Source: Melanocharis versteri
Lineage: Eukaryota; Chordata; Aves; Passeriformes; Melanocharitidae
Reading direction: 5' to 3'
DNA: 64,000 bases
Assembly: GCA_013397845.1 (NCBI GenBank)
Contig: VZTG01001875.1
Span: forward strand, 208,856-272,855
The stretch's first letter is position 1; every line of letters begins with the position of its first letter. Position numbers and translations under genes: made by a program. Below the pieces are notes generated by a model that did not search any database, was not told the origin of the DNA, and saw only the letters and a list, made by a program, of their open reading frames with translations. Shown here piece after piece: positions 49,601-61,308 of the stretch.

Positions 49601-52600
49601 TTTGTTGTTGTTGTTGTTTTGGGTTTTTTTGTTTTTTTTTTTTTTGAAAGGATTCATGGCCGACAGGGAGGGTAAGTTCTGTCACTTCTAATTGAAAGTG
49701 TTTGAAAGATGCAGATGTATAATTTAATTGTCCTGTAAAGGATCTTTGAGTTAAAATACATCTGTTTTGCTTTGCTGCTTTTATTTTAGCACCTTTCTTA
49801 GTGAGGTCATGAAGGAGATGGACTTATAAGTTCCAGGACCGCGAGGCAAGAAATTGAAACACACAGCCTCCCCAGGAAATTCTGAAATTGAGCTCCAGAT
49901 TAAGAGAATAAAATTTAAACGTCCTCTTGTAGATGTCTTTAGTTGTGCAAAATGTCTCAGGTACCATTATAGTCAATACATTCAATGGAGCCTTCAAAGT
50001 GATTCATCTCACCACTCATTTGGAGCTCAGTGATCTAAACTTAAGTATCTAAAGCCTTTTGATATGAGTGTGACAGATGTGATGCAGAACCTGTGGACAC
50101 TTTCTGGGCTAGGAGCTGGAAGTTAAATGAGATAGTCCAGAGCATCTCAAGCAGTACTAGGTACATTAACTTAAGCAACTGAATGGCATCCTAGGTATCC
50201 TACTTCAGGGTGTGCTGAATTGCTGTCTAGGCTCTGCCAAATGTATTGTTTAGATCATCTTTGTCTAAGGTGGAAACTTAAATATCCAGTGTTCATGTAG
50301 ATACCTCAGCAGAGACACCTGAATATTGGTTTCCATATCTACGAGCAAGGCTGAAATCTACGTCTAGGGTTTTAAATTTCTGGTGATGATATACCTTAAA
50401 AATAGTCACTGGCGACAGCCAACGTGGCTTTACAAAGGGGAGATTTTGCCTGACAAATTCGACAGTGACGGATGGGGCAGAGCAACTGACAAAGTCTACC
50501 TGGACTTCTGCAAAATGTTTGACAGTGTCCCACATGACATCCTCATCTTCAGATTGGAGAGACCTGAATTTGATTGATGGACCATTCAGTGGATGAAGAA
50601 CTGGCTGGATGGCAGCCCACAAAGAGCTGTGGTCAATGGCTTGTTGTCCACATGGGAAAAGGTGACAAGTGCTGTCCCCTGCAGTGGCTACTGGGGCTGA
50701 TACTATTCAGCATCTTTTTGGTGACACGGGCAGTGGAAGCGAGTGTACCTTCAGCAGATTTGCTGACAAGACCAAGCTGTGTGGTCCAATGGACATACTG
50801 GTGGGAAGGGATGCCATCCAGAGGAACCTGGACAGGCTTGAGAGGCGGGCCTGTGCAAACCTCGTGAAGTTCAACAAAGGGAAGTGCAGTGTGCTACACC
50901 TGGGTCGTGGCAATCCCAAGCACATCTCCAAGTTGGACAGAGAAGTGATTGAGAGTACCCTGCAGAGAAAGACTTGAGGGTGATGGTTGATGAAAGCTCA
51001 TCATGAGCTGGTAATACACACTCACAGCCCAGAACTCCAACTGTGCCCCAGGCTGCATCAAAAGCACCATAGCCAGCAGGCTGAAGGAGGAGATTCTACT
51101 TCTATAAATTGCTCTTGTGAGACCCCACCTGGAGTGCTGAGTCCAGTTTTGGTGTCCCCAGCATCAGAAGGACATGGAACTTAGAGCAAGCTCAGAGGAG
51201 GGTCACAAAGTTGATAAGAGAACTGGAACACCTCCTCTACAGACTGAGAAAGTTGGGGTTGTTCAGCCTGGAAAAGAGAAGGTTGAGTGGACACCTCATA
51301 GCAACCTTCCAGTATCTGAAGGGGCCTACAGGGAAGCCAGAGAGGGACCCTTCATCAGGAACTGTAGAGACAGAACAAGGAGTGATGGATACAGATGGAA
51401 AGAGGGGAAATTTAGGTTAGTTGCTAGGAAGAAATTTTCAACCGTGAGGGTGAGATACTGAAACAGGTTGCCCAGAGACGCTGTAGATGCCCCAACTCTG
51501 ACAGTGTTCAAAGTCAGGTTGGATAAGGCCTTAAGCAACTTAGTCTGGTGGGAGGTGTCCCTGCCTATGGTGAGGGATTGGGACTGGATGATTTTTAAGG
51601 TCCATTCCAGCCCCTTAACATTCTATGATTCTGTGCTTTTGTGATTGCCTAATTTCGACAGAAACTCTGTGTGGACACAGAGCTCATATAGTGGGACCTG
51701 CAGAGGGATGAGTTAGCCAGGGAACATATTGCCATTTAAGAATCTTTTGCGTTTTAATTCTGTTACTTCTTATTCTTGTCAGAAAGCCTTTAGTTATTTC
51801 TACCTGTTAATTATGTCAATCTGAATATGAGAACATCCAGAATCTTCCTTGGTTTGTCTTGTGACTTCCGTCCTGAATGGCAGTATGGGAACACAGAAAA
51901 TAATATTCACGTCCTCATTCACACCCTCAAAGACTAAATGTGGGAGAGTTCTGCATTATGCTTATAGGCTAAATGAGGAGGTTTTTCTGTATTTCCTGTA
52001 TTTCATCCTGTTATTCATCTGGTTAGTTGATCAGAGGAATGGGTTCAATGATATGCCAACTCTGTAATCCAGTGAGTCAAAGCTGAGATCAGCCAATGAG
52101 CACACTTACAGGATGCAATGCCATATAGTTCAGAGATGCCTTAGCAGAAACTGAAAAAAATTAATTCAATGCTAGAAGGAGACTGTCCACTCTACTGCTA
52201 TACCAGATCGTATCCAGCGATAAACCGTAAATACTTTATGCCATGCCATGTTAATACAGCTGGAGTTCTGGGAATCAATGTCAAAGAAACTATGTATTTT
52301 GAGATTTATATTGTGATAGTTACTAATGGTTTATTGCTCTTTGCAGTAGATATCAGTCTTAGCTTCATATTGGATTTTCTATCCTCTATCTCTGCAGTGC
52401 AAGCACAGTCTTCTGAGACTGGTGACTTATCTCATTTCATATCCCTGCATTTTGAAATTTAATTTCTCTTGTTTTGTTTTTAGAGTTGAAGAGTCATACA
52501 GAAGGATGGTGAATCCTGCATGCCAAGAGGTTGATGCCAGCCCCTCCAAGGAAGAGGTTGTCAAGACTGTTCTACAACTAATTCAGAAACACTGTGCTTC

Positions 52601-52604
52601 TTGA
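46512..52604 (+). CDS. CMPK2: UMP-CMP kinase 2, mitochondrial (5' partial; exon 1 enters an assembly gap)
   Basis: CMPK2 is a thymidylate-kinase-like enzyme that phosphorylates (d)UMP and (d)CMP in mitochondria, is interferon-induced, and helps supply CTP to viperin (family knowledge). Visible exons are 46512-46608 (3' part of exon 1), 46956-47070, 47889-48090, 49240-49473 and 52484-52604. From 46513 they give 255 codons plus stop in one frame with GT-AG junctions. The P-loop GLDATGKTT is split across exons 2 and 3. DRYWHST spans exons 3-4. The LID region reads EKTKEEAELEAN in exon 4, and the C-terminus is QLIQKHCAS. Human CMPK2 has 449 residues, so about 190 N-terminal residues, including the mitochondrial presequence, are absent from view. 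That is more than the 310 N can hold, so the gap size is probably wrong or the bird protein is shorter. Confidence 0.95.
46684..46938 (+). mobile_element. CR1 LINE filling most of CMPK2 intron 1
   Basis: A sense-oriented CR1 3' fragment: GTAATCGTTTTAAACGAAGG, AGGAAGAAGTTTTTTTACGA, GGCACAGGTTGCCCAGAGAG, GGTTGGACTAGGTGGTCTTC and a terminal ATTCTATGATTC. It covers about 255 of the 347 bases of the intron and ends 17 bases before exon 2. Confidence 0.95.
46956..47070 (+). CDS. CMPK2: CMPK2 exon 2
   Basis: 115 nt between a CTTGCAG acceptor and a GTAAGA donor. It reads CAERIPEAEAVLDLLEKC, then FPVIVFEGLDAT, ending one base into the P-loop glycine codon. It matches human EARAVLDLV and EGLDATG. Confidence 0.95.
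47071..47888 (+). other. CMPK2: CMPK2 intron 2
   Basis: Unique-looking AT-rich intron of 818 nt. No repeat or RNA gene was recognised. Confidence 0.85.
47889..48090 (+). CDS. CMPK2: CMPK2 exon 3
   Basis: 202 nt. It completes the P-loop with KTT and continues VTQAVKDTLNGVLLRSPP, FDDEPTPIKRAFYAAGNYI and ASEIAK to VIID plus two bases of Arg. The donor is GTTGGT. Confidence 0.95.
48091..49239 (+). other. CMPK2: CMPK2 intron 3
   Basis: 1149 nt with a G/T-rich tract near 48180-48226. Nothing else was recognised. Confidence 0.85.
49240..49473 (+). CDS. CMPK2: CMPK2 exon 4
   Basis: 234 nt after a CCTGACAG acceptor. It begins with the conserved YWHSTAAYTIATETSG, then VYQWPEDLLKPDLVLLL, the DERVRRLQ segment and the LID-type EKTKEEAELEANSLFRQ. 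The donor is GTACCC, weaker than the others in this gene. An open frame continues into the intron to a TAA at 49673. Confidence 0.94.
49581..49645. repeat. T/G-rich low-complexity tract in CMPK2 intron 4
   Basis: Runs of T, GGGTTT and TTG repeats about 110 bases after the exon 4 donor. Similar tracts occur at 48180-48226 and 63618-63691. Confidence 0.85.
50400..51636 (+). mobile_element. 5'-truncated CR1 LINE with reverse-transcriptase remnant, CMPK2 intron 4
   Basis: About 1.24 kb in the sense direction of CMPK2. The 5' part codes for a decayed CR1 ORF2 reverse-transcriptase segment: VYLDFCKMFDSVPHDIL is the conserved block, and the later catalytic FADD motif reads FADK. Frame changes and stops break it, so it is inactive. 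The 3' part follows the CR1 consensus through GTTGCCCAGAGACGCTGTAG to a terminal ATTCTATGATTCTGTG. Confidence 0.95.
51637..52483 (+). other. CMPK2: CMPK2 intron 4, 3' part
   Basis: Sequence between the CR1 copy and exon 5. No further element was recognised. Confidence 0.8.
52484..52604 (+). CDS. CMPK2: CMPK2 exon 5 and stop
   Basis: 121 nt of coding sequence after a GTTTTTAG acceptor. It reads VEESYRRMVNPACQEVDASP, then SKEEVVKTVLQLIQK to a TGA at 52602-52604. This aligns with the human C-terminus (VEMSYQRMENPGCHVVDASPS). Confidence 0.95.
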
Positions 52605-53600
52605 AAGCAACTTTTGTGTAGTAGCACTTAAAAGATACTTTTTATTTCCCCACAGGCTTTGGTTCCTAAAAATGCACAGTGATCTGTTTTGTCTTACAGA
52701 AATACTGAATACTGTTTTATTCTGTCAACAGTAATCTGTGCAGGTTATCTCTTTTGTGGTTGATACTGTACTTTTCTGTGTAAGGCAAAATGCTACTCAC
52801 ATCATTCAGCATTCTTAGTAAAGAAACAAACACACTAAAGTCATGCATGAAGTACCTCAGAGTGGTCTCTGACACCAGGACACTTTGAGGTGCTCTCATG
52901 TTGCATCTTCATCACTAGGAGAACCTGTTCCCCCAATCCATCGTGTACCAAAATTTGCTAGACTGCATCAGGAGCATTAGATGCCCAAGGAGAAGCTGAA
53001 ATATCATCAACACTACAACAATTAAACAATCATAACATTTAGGAACAGAAAATCCAGTGGCCCAGTGTTGGTTTTTTTTGGAATAGAGGATGAACAGCTG
53101 TTGCTGTGATGGGCATTCTGAAAAAAAAAAAGTGTTGTAAACGAATGCCAGTAAACACCAAGGGCTGTAAGTAATAAAGTCCAAGCCTGTTTATATATGC
53201 AACTGAAATATCAGTTATTTTCAGAGGGAAACCAGACAATGCCATCAAATGAGAAACAGAAACCTGAGGAGAACCTGAAATTAAAAAATGATGAATGATC
53301 ACTAAAATACTTTTCACAAAACTTTTTTTCTATCTTATTAATATTTGTTAATGAGAACTAGTATTCTTTTGAGAGAATATGAAATGAAAAACTGCAGAGA
53401 TTCTGAGAAACGGGAATGACTGCATCTTTTCAGTTCATCTTTTCTTTCTTATGTGGGTGCCTGCACATGTTGAATGTGAAAGCAGGCTACATCAAGACTT
53501 CAGGTCTGCAAAGGCTTATTTTTATGTACATTGTTACTCCTAATTGTAAAATTAAGCATATGGATAAGCCTTTGTGAGGTCAGAAATAAAGCCGCAGTTC
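52605..53600 (+). other. CMPK2: CMPK2 3' UTR with AATAAA signals
   Basis: Non-coding sequence after the stop. AATAAA occurs at 53173-53178 and at 53585-53590. Either could end the transcript. Nothing coding was found here on either strand. Confidence 0.5.
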
Positions 53601-54520
53601 CAGAAAAAAAAAAAAATCCTAAAATGTAAATTTGATTTAAAGCATTTTTACTTACTTTCCTGTTTTAAGCAAGTGCAATTATCAATGAATCTGTCCTCTA
53701 AATAAAAATATATCCAGTCTGTATATACAAGGTGATAGAAAGAAAAATTTTAAAAATACATTTTATTCATGCACTGTTTAATGGTTTTGAGTATATGTTG
53801 TTAATACATCATTTATACACACTATAAATTTATAAATTCTAGAAATAGATGCTGTTGTGTTTGGTATATTATTTGTATTTAAGCAGCCTTTGGGTTTGCC
53901 ATACATGCAGACTGAAAATGCGTACTTGTAGGTGCTCCAATTATTTTAGAAATGATAAAGCATTCAGGTATTCAGTCCTGCATAGAGGAAATTCTCACAT
54001 AGAAGACACCAATGCATATAAGTGATCAGGGTACAAATATGTGACTACCCTAAACATTGTGTAGCCTTAGCTTGTCCAGGTAAAAGATCACTTGGCCTGA
54101 GAAACTCCACTTGCCCTTTCTCCTTACGCAAACTTGCACACGAAGCCAGACTTTCTGGATTTTGGTGCTGAGTTCTTAGAAGTGTAGGTTCGTATTTGAA
54201 ATGGTGCTGACAATATATATCTGCAAAAATTGACATCAGACATTATTAATTACACACATGCAGGATATATTCATATTCTGATTTTTTCTATAACCCAAAG
54301 CTACTGATGCAGACTAGGAGAACAGCAAAGCAAGGTAGACAAAACCAACGTTCCCTTTCTCATATCTTTGGTAGAATTAGAGGTCTGCAAGAAGCTGTAT
54401 GCCACATGCAGGATGTTAATGTGCAGAATCACTTCCATACTTCCCATTTCTGTGGCATTTCTGCCAGATTTTTGTCCCCAGTGTCTAAAAAGACTGCACT
54501 TCATTTACATTTAGAACAAA
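53601..54520. other. Intergenic DNA after CMPK2
   Basis: Very AT-rich. No gene or repeat family was recognised. Confidence 0.6.
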
Positions 54521-54977
54521 TCACGGAATCGTAGAAAGTCTTAGGTTAGAAGAGATCTTAAGGATCATCTAGTTCCAAACCCCCTGCCGTGGGCTGGGAT
54601 ACCACCCACTAGATCAGGTTTCTCAGGGGCTCATTCAATCTGCACTTGAACACTTCCAGGGGTAAGGCTTCCTCAGCTTCTCTGGGCAATCTGTTCCAGT
54701 GCCTCAACAGCCTCACAGCAAAGAATTTCTTCATATTATCTAATCTAAATCTCTCCTCTGTTAATTTAAAACTATTGCCCCTCATTCTGTCACTATCTGT
54801 CCATGTGAAAAGTCACTCTCCCTCTTCTTTAGAAGACCTTTTTAGGTACTAGAAGGCTTCTTTAAGGTCTCCCCAAAGCATTCACTTCTCCAGGCTGAAC
54901 AACCCCGACTCTCTCAGCCTGCCTTTGCAGGAGAGATGCTCCAGCCCTCTGATCACATTTGTGGCCTCCTCTGGACA
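54521..54977 (-). mobile_element. CR1 LINE 3' fragment, reverse orientation
   Basis: Reverse complement of CR1: TCACGGAATCGTAGAAAGTC, GATCATCTAGTTCCAAACCC, CTGGGCAATCTGTTCCAGTG, CTCCAGGCTGAACAACCCC and GGCCTCCTCTGGAC. About 457 bases with no coding potential. Confidence 0.94.
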
Positions 54978-57900
54978 CAGAGATGTTCAAATGTGAGGTT
55001 TGTCAATGACTCCTGGTACACAGGCAGGTCTGGGAGAGGAGCAGCAGGAATACACAAATGGCCATCCCACACCCAGCAAGAGCATCACCTGGGTTAGAAA
55101 CTGACAGAAACTTTTGCTGGATGGTTTGATGGCCACAAGAGGTCAGGATTTTTGTTTAAGTGTTTGAAAGGCCTGTAATCTCCAAGTGTTTCCACGCAGA
55201 TTCAGAAACTTAGGCTGTTCCTTGGTGGGTAAAAGTGTTTTTCTGCAGCTTTGGAGGGTGCTCGCTGTGTAAGGCCTCCTGCGTAAGGGAGGTTAGGCCA
55301 TGACACAGCGCTGGCCCGTGGCCACCAGACTCTGCCAGGCAGTCCTGAGTGTGGTCAGCCCAGAGAGCATCCCTGCTTACCTGCAGCCAGCCCGCGGTGG
55401 ACACCAGGAGTTTGCTAGTAACAGAGAAGGGCTGCTCTCTGTCAGTCACCCTTAGGGCAGAAAACAGGCGAAAGCCTGTTTCTTTTATTACTATCCCAGC
55501 AAAATTAGTAATTTGATAATTTATTGATTTACTAGCTTTAGGATATGGTCCTGCAAAGACTCTGGTGCTACAGTCCTCAGAGCATCTGGGGCATTAGGCC
55601 AGTAAATTACAAAAACAGAAACTGAATCTCAAGCTTAGCAATTACTCTGTTAAAGCCAGTGAATTCAGCCCTTACTGAACAATAAAAGCAATTTGTAAAA
55701 TTCAGCTGTTTCTTGAAGGACAAAACAATACTTTTGTTGTTGTCAGATTAAGCTTTATATACTTTTTAGTTTGTTAAAAAAAAGAGTTTTAAATGAGAGA
55801 ATTTGACAAGAAATGCTACTTTTATTATTTTATTTATTCTATATTCTGTATTTTATTTCATAGAACACACCAGAGTATTTCGAGCATCTCCTTTCTCATT
55901 TTTAAAGTCATTTGCTTCAATTTTTTTGGTCTAGAGGGGAATAGATGCTAAAATAAAATGGCATTCAGTTGTCTAAACATAGACATCCACAGCAGTTAGT
56001 CTCCCTAAGGTATCTGAGATGTCTGCGTGGGGCTGCCAGATATGACACGAGACATTTGGTTGAGCTGTTGATCTGCAGAGTGGCAGCTGGAGGCCTGCAG
56101 GGATACCATATGGTGCCTAAAATGGCACTATTCACCCGTTTAAGCAGTGAGAGGGTTAGAAAGCAGCAGTGCAGCCTCTTTGGGTTGTGTCTACACTAGC
56201 AGGTGGCCTGGAACAAGTAGGGATGATCTGTAGCACTGAGGAGCTGGCACAGGGGACCCAGTGTGTGCCCTCCGTGTATTTCAGAGATTTATTTTAGACC
56301 AGCTCTAATCAGGTCACATTGACTGGCCTCATGTTAGTAGCTGTAGTGCAGTAAATGTGCTCCTACACCAGATCATTTTGTTTAGCTTTGTCTGGATGCA
56401 GTCCAGTTGATAGATGCCAGGACAGTTCTAGCATGTGAAACAAAGCATGGAAAGGATGGGTGGTCAGGAGGAACGCTGCCACAGCGCTCTCCTGATCCAA
56501 GCAGAAGTGCTAACGTGGATGTAACGTGTAGAAGAGATGTAGAAGAAACATAGATCTCTTGGAAACATTTCCTTTGAGTCAAAACAGAATCTGGGGCCAG
56601 TTTCACCAGTGTTTTAATTGAGGGCTAAGCTGGAACATGCTACAGCTCCTTTTGGTCCATGTTCCTGGGCTGCCTGCCAGATATAACCTAAGGACAAGAG
56701 CAAAGAGTGGATTTTTGGTGCGTTTGACCCCATCCTGCCGGAGCATGAGGTGTAGCCATGGGGCTCACCCAGTGTGTCAGTAGTGAGTGCTGCTGTCAGT
56801 CTGGGAGGTGAGGAAGCTCCTTGCAAGCAAAGACCAAACTTCAGCACTGAAATGTAAGGCAGGTGTTTAGCCATTCTCCTCCCAAAAATAAGTTTGCAAG
56901 ACAATTTCCCCAAAGTCAGATGCTGGGAGGTGACATGCAGGCTCTCGCAGAAGATGTGAAATATCTATCTCCACTACAGCTACAGTTTCAAACTCATGAT
57001 TTTTACCATTATTTTCTGTAGAGTTACCAAGCAATTTTATATACAAACTGATATTTTACCAAGTAGGAGTTCACTAGTGCCTGGAACTAGCACATGGCAG
57101 CTAGACAGGCCAGTTCTTCATTAGGTTTTCTTCACTGTACTGTGTCTTTTCCCCATAGCTTTACCAGCTTCTAGAAATTTGTCTAAAACTGGGCATGCTG
57201 CCTCTGCTATCAATTCCTGCCTTTTCAGAGGCAGGAGAGTCAGGACACTGAATGGGACTTCGATGAAAGGAAAAATGTCTCTTTCCAACTTCAGGATAAA
57301 CAAAGCCCCTGAGGAGTTTCTATTTTTATTTTCCTTTTTTTCTTTATCCTGCTTTTTCAGTCCCAGTCACCGTATTTTATTAATTCAAATAGTTGAAGAA
57401 TCTTTTGAGTTGTTGCTGCAGGGGCCTACACTGGCTTTGATCTTTTAAATGGAAAGCTTTGTTCAATAAAATTAAATCAGCTCTTTGGAAAAGACAAAGA
57501 TCATCACTCTCTGGCTTAACTGAACTAAACAGATATAGGGTTTATGTAAATATGCAGTCAGTGCAATATGAAATAAAAGCTAGAATACCTTGCCATTAGT
57601 GTAAAAGTGCATTTTGTGTTACCAGCTGGCCAGTCATGACCTTTTATTCAGCCATAAAGACAGTGCATGTCATGTACTCCAAAGCAGGGGAAACATAATG
57701 AAAAATGCTATGTCTGCAACTTCATTGCTATTGAAAATACCCAGATAGAAAAGCTGCATTTTAAGCATGTGGCAAGTACAGAATGTGTTCCAGTAGGGTA
57801 ATTTACTTTTTCTGCTGCTCTCCTCCTCCCTGGAGCCAGCCTACGCCGGTGAAAGCTTAGTACAGGCTGCAGAATTGCTTGGGCTTTCAGTTTTATTTCT

Positions 57901-58044
57901 TGAAAGATGTTGTAACCAAGTAGGCACAGCTTTCCTTGAGAAGACAGAAGACACAGCTTTTGCAGAGGTTCCAGACCACATCCCATAGCTGTAAGTCCCC
58001 TGAGCCAGCGCTGAGGCTTTTGTGGGTGATACAAATGCCACACG
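54978..58044. other. Intergenic DNA, no gene seen
   Basis: Short chance open frames only. No recognised exon, RNA gene or repeat. Confidence 0.55.
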
Positions 58045-58540
58045 TTGAGTACTGTGCTCGAGGGGCCCTCGCTACAAGAAAGGCTTTGAGGTGCCAGAGT
58101 GTGTCCAAAGAAGAGCAACAAAACTGGTGAAAGGTCCAGATCACAGATCCAATGAGGAGTGGCTGAGGAAGCTGGGCATATTTAGCCTGGAGAAAAGGAG
58201 GCTTGGTGGAGATCTTATCACTATCTACAACTACCTGAGGGAAGGTTGTAGTGAGGTAGGGGTTGGTCTTTTCTCCCAGATAATAAAGCAATAGGACAAG
58301 AGAAAATTGCTCCAAGTTGTGCCAGGAAAGGTTTAGATTTGATATTAGAAAAAAATTCTTAATGGAAAGGTTTGTCCAGCATTGGAACAGGCTGCTCAGG
58401 GAAGTGGCGGCCATCCCTGGAGGTATTTAAAAAATGTGTAGATGTGGCATTTGGTGGTGGGCTTGGCGGTGCTGGGTTAACAGTTGGACTCAATGATCTT
58501 AGAGGTCTTTTCATACCTAAACAATCCTATGATTCTGTGG
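58045..58540 (+). mobile_element. CR1 LINE 3' fragment
   Basis: Contains GTGTCCAAAGAAGAGCAACA, GAGTGGCTGAGGAAGCTGGG, TAGCCTGGAGAAAAGGAGGC, GTTGGACTCAATGATCTTAG and a terminal CCTATGATTCTGTG. Open frames on the opposite strand here are antisense repeat sequence. Confidence 0.94.
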
Positions 58541-61289
58541 TTCTTTACCATTTCCAGGTAAGTCTTCTTTGACTCTGGTGTTGGTCAGACTTGGAGGAGG
58601 TTGGAGCGGTAACGATGCACCAGGCTAAGGAGTCTCATCTGCTGATGGAAGCAGATTTCATGGTATTGATAGATAGATGATATTGGGCTGCTGCTGCCTC
58701 TGAAGTTTGGTCTGTATGCAGATACATGTATTCCTTGTTTCCAGCCAGCAAGCCTTTGGGGTGAATACTCCAGTTCATAACTGCAGCTACCAGAAAACTT
58801 GCCTTTCCCTCCTGTATTCCAAAGTGGTAGCAGCCCAAGCTTCAGAAATGCCTGATACTGATCTTGTCCCTCCAAAAAAAGAAATCCTCAAACATCTTAA
58901 GATTATTTATTGTTTTCTTCCAAAATAGGGTGCAATGCTTCTGCATCAGGTTGGCAAAAATATCTCTGTACTAGTATTTTAATTTGAGAAATTCATTCAC
59001 TCTACAACAATATTTTACTAGAGTTGATTACCTAAGTGTCAAATGAGCTATATAGACATTCCTTGGTAATGTAGTTTGTGTATCATGTTTGTGTACTGTG
59101 TATGTGTATTGCCCAAACAATATGGGTTTTGCTCTGCTTTTCCAATTTCCACATGAGATTTGTTTGCTAAATGGAACATAGGTTATTTTAGTAAAGGGAG
59201 AGCACTTACAGTTAGCTTTTATTTAGCATTTCACAGCTTCTGAACTGCTGTTAGGTTTAACTGTGATATTGAAGATCAGAAGCCTTGAAGTGGGTGTGAC
59301 TCTACTTCCCCCAGGCAGCACAGCTCAGTTCCAAGCAGCATTCCCATATGACTCTGGTAACACAGCAAAGAGTTCAGCTGTAGAGTTCATCTACTTTACA
59401 ATTACAGCTGCCTCCTTGGAGGATGCATCATCTGTGCCACAACTGCTCTCAAGGTACCATGAAAAGCCTCTCCTTCTTCTATGTGGGAGTTTCACTGAGC
59501 AGACAGCTCAGAAATGATCTAAATGTGGGCTCTTCATAGGAAATTAGAACTTAGTTATCTGCAGCTGCAATTCAAAGGAAGCACCTATATGTAGCTTTGC
59601 CAGCAATCCCCCAAAATAGATTCACTTTCTCAAAGTGTTTGACCTTAGGAAGAAATTTCTTGGTTTTTTACAAAAGTTTTCCTATAAATCTAATTCTGTT
59701 GGGAGAAAACGTTGTTCACATAGGTCTCCAGAAGCACTGGATCTACAGGGTGGATTTTCAGGACAATTTCACAATTATCAGAAGAGACAGGTGTTGTCAC
59801 CCTCATTTTTTCAGGGCAAAAAAAAAAAAGAGCAGCGGTAGAACCATCCCAGAGAAAGCAGCAGAATGGTCTGCAGCCAGTTGTACACACAAATTCACCA
59901 GCCTGCCCACAGAACCCTGAGGCACTGCCCATGCCTTAGAAACCCAATCAAACGAGATTGCAGGAGGCTGCAGAAAGCCCCCCGAGGAGGACAAAGGCAA
60001 ACAGGAAAAGTCTTCCAACAGAAACAAAACAACCTGGGACCTGCTCCAAGTTTGCAGCCCACCAGGCAGAGGGGAGATCTGAGTTACAGGGGAACCAGCA
60101 AGCGCTGTGCTCAGCCCATGCCATTATAAAGAATGAGAGAGGAAGAAGAATGAGACAGAAAGAATGAGTAGTATTCCAACAAAATGCAGGCTCAAAGAAA
60201 CGTTTCCCTCCTGAAAGGCCATGCCACACAAAGCACAGTAAATATCTCATACAAAATCAGTAATGGGAAAAAATTAAGAAATTGCGAAAGTAGAGGCATT
60301 TTTGTTTCAAAAACTCATCATTTATGATAGACTCACACTGATGCAAAATTGAAAGGATGCAAAGATGCCAGAAGGCTGAGCTGAATGCACACCATCCTGA
60401 ACTGTGCACATGTGTACTTGTGTGTGGGTATGTGCGCACACACCTGCTGTGGGAAGGCAAAGGAAATTACATCTGTCTCTAATGCATGGCTATGTTATAT
60501 GATGGGTGCTTTGTTTCAAGCGTCTCCTGCCTGGAAGTTTAATGTACATCCCTAAGAAATGGCAACTGTAAGTCAGTAGGTCGCAGAAGTTTCCCTGGGC
60601 TGCCTCCCCCTGTATAGCTCACCAGTGGGCAGAGATGATTCATGCATAACCTGATCCGTGCAAGGGACGCTCCAGTGGGTGCAATGATCTGCATCCAGGG
60701 TTTTGGCTCTCTAGCCTTCAATGCCATCTAGCACACTTCTAAAACCACTGCATATCTTCCTCAGAAAGCACTGTGATCCGTTAGTAAAGCGTGACTTCTT
60801 TCACATACGAAAGACGAGGCTTGTGATTTCCTAATCTTTTCCCCACAGGGTTACAAGAGCAAAAACTCTCTTATTCCCAAAGCAATTTTAGCCTGACTCT
60901 TACCAGAGACAAGGGATTGAACCTTTGAAGGCAGAGCAAGGACCTGGCCTGCGGTTATGTCTTCTTGGAGTGTATTGTGTCAATCTGTTGTATACAGGAG
61001 AAGCATTTCAGTCCCTGTTCCTTCAAGATAGGTGGGCGAGCCCTGGACAGGCTTTTCACTGGAGGGGTAACACCAAAGTAAGGTTGTGCTGCTGGGCAGA
61101 TGTGAGTGGTGCATCTGATGGTAAGGAGGATCCAATACGGGCCTTCTTCTCAGTCTTTCCACTTTGCTATTTTTGGAGACCTTAAAGCTGTGCATAATTT
61201 CTGTAACGAGCTCCTTGATCAAAGTCTACTCTCCGCATGTAAAATGCAGATACCTATTCAGATTTCTGCCTTCATCCTTGGAACACAGC

Positions 61290-61308
61290 AAAAAAAAAAA
61301 AAAAAAAA
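61290..61308. repeat. A19 homopolymer
   Basis: An uninterrupted A run with no visible retrotransposon body upstream. Length is prone to assembly error. Confidence 0.85.

Noticed and set aside
57708..58414. Open frames of 137 and 173 codons on the minus strand
   Set aside because: Mostly the antisense strand of the CR1 copy at 58 kb.
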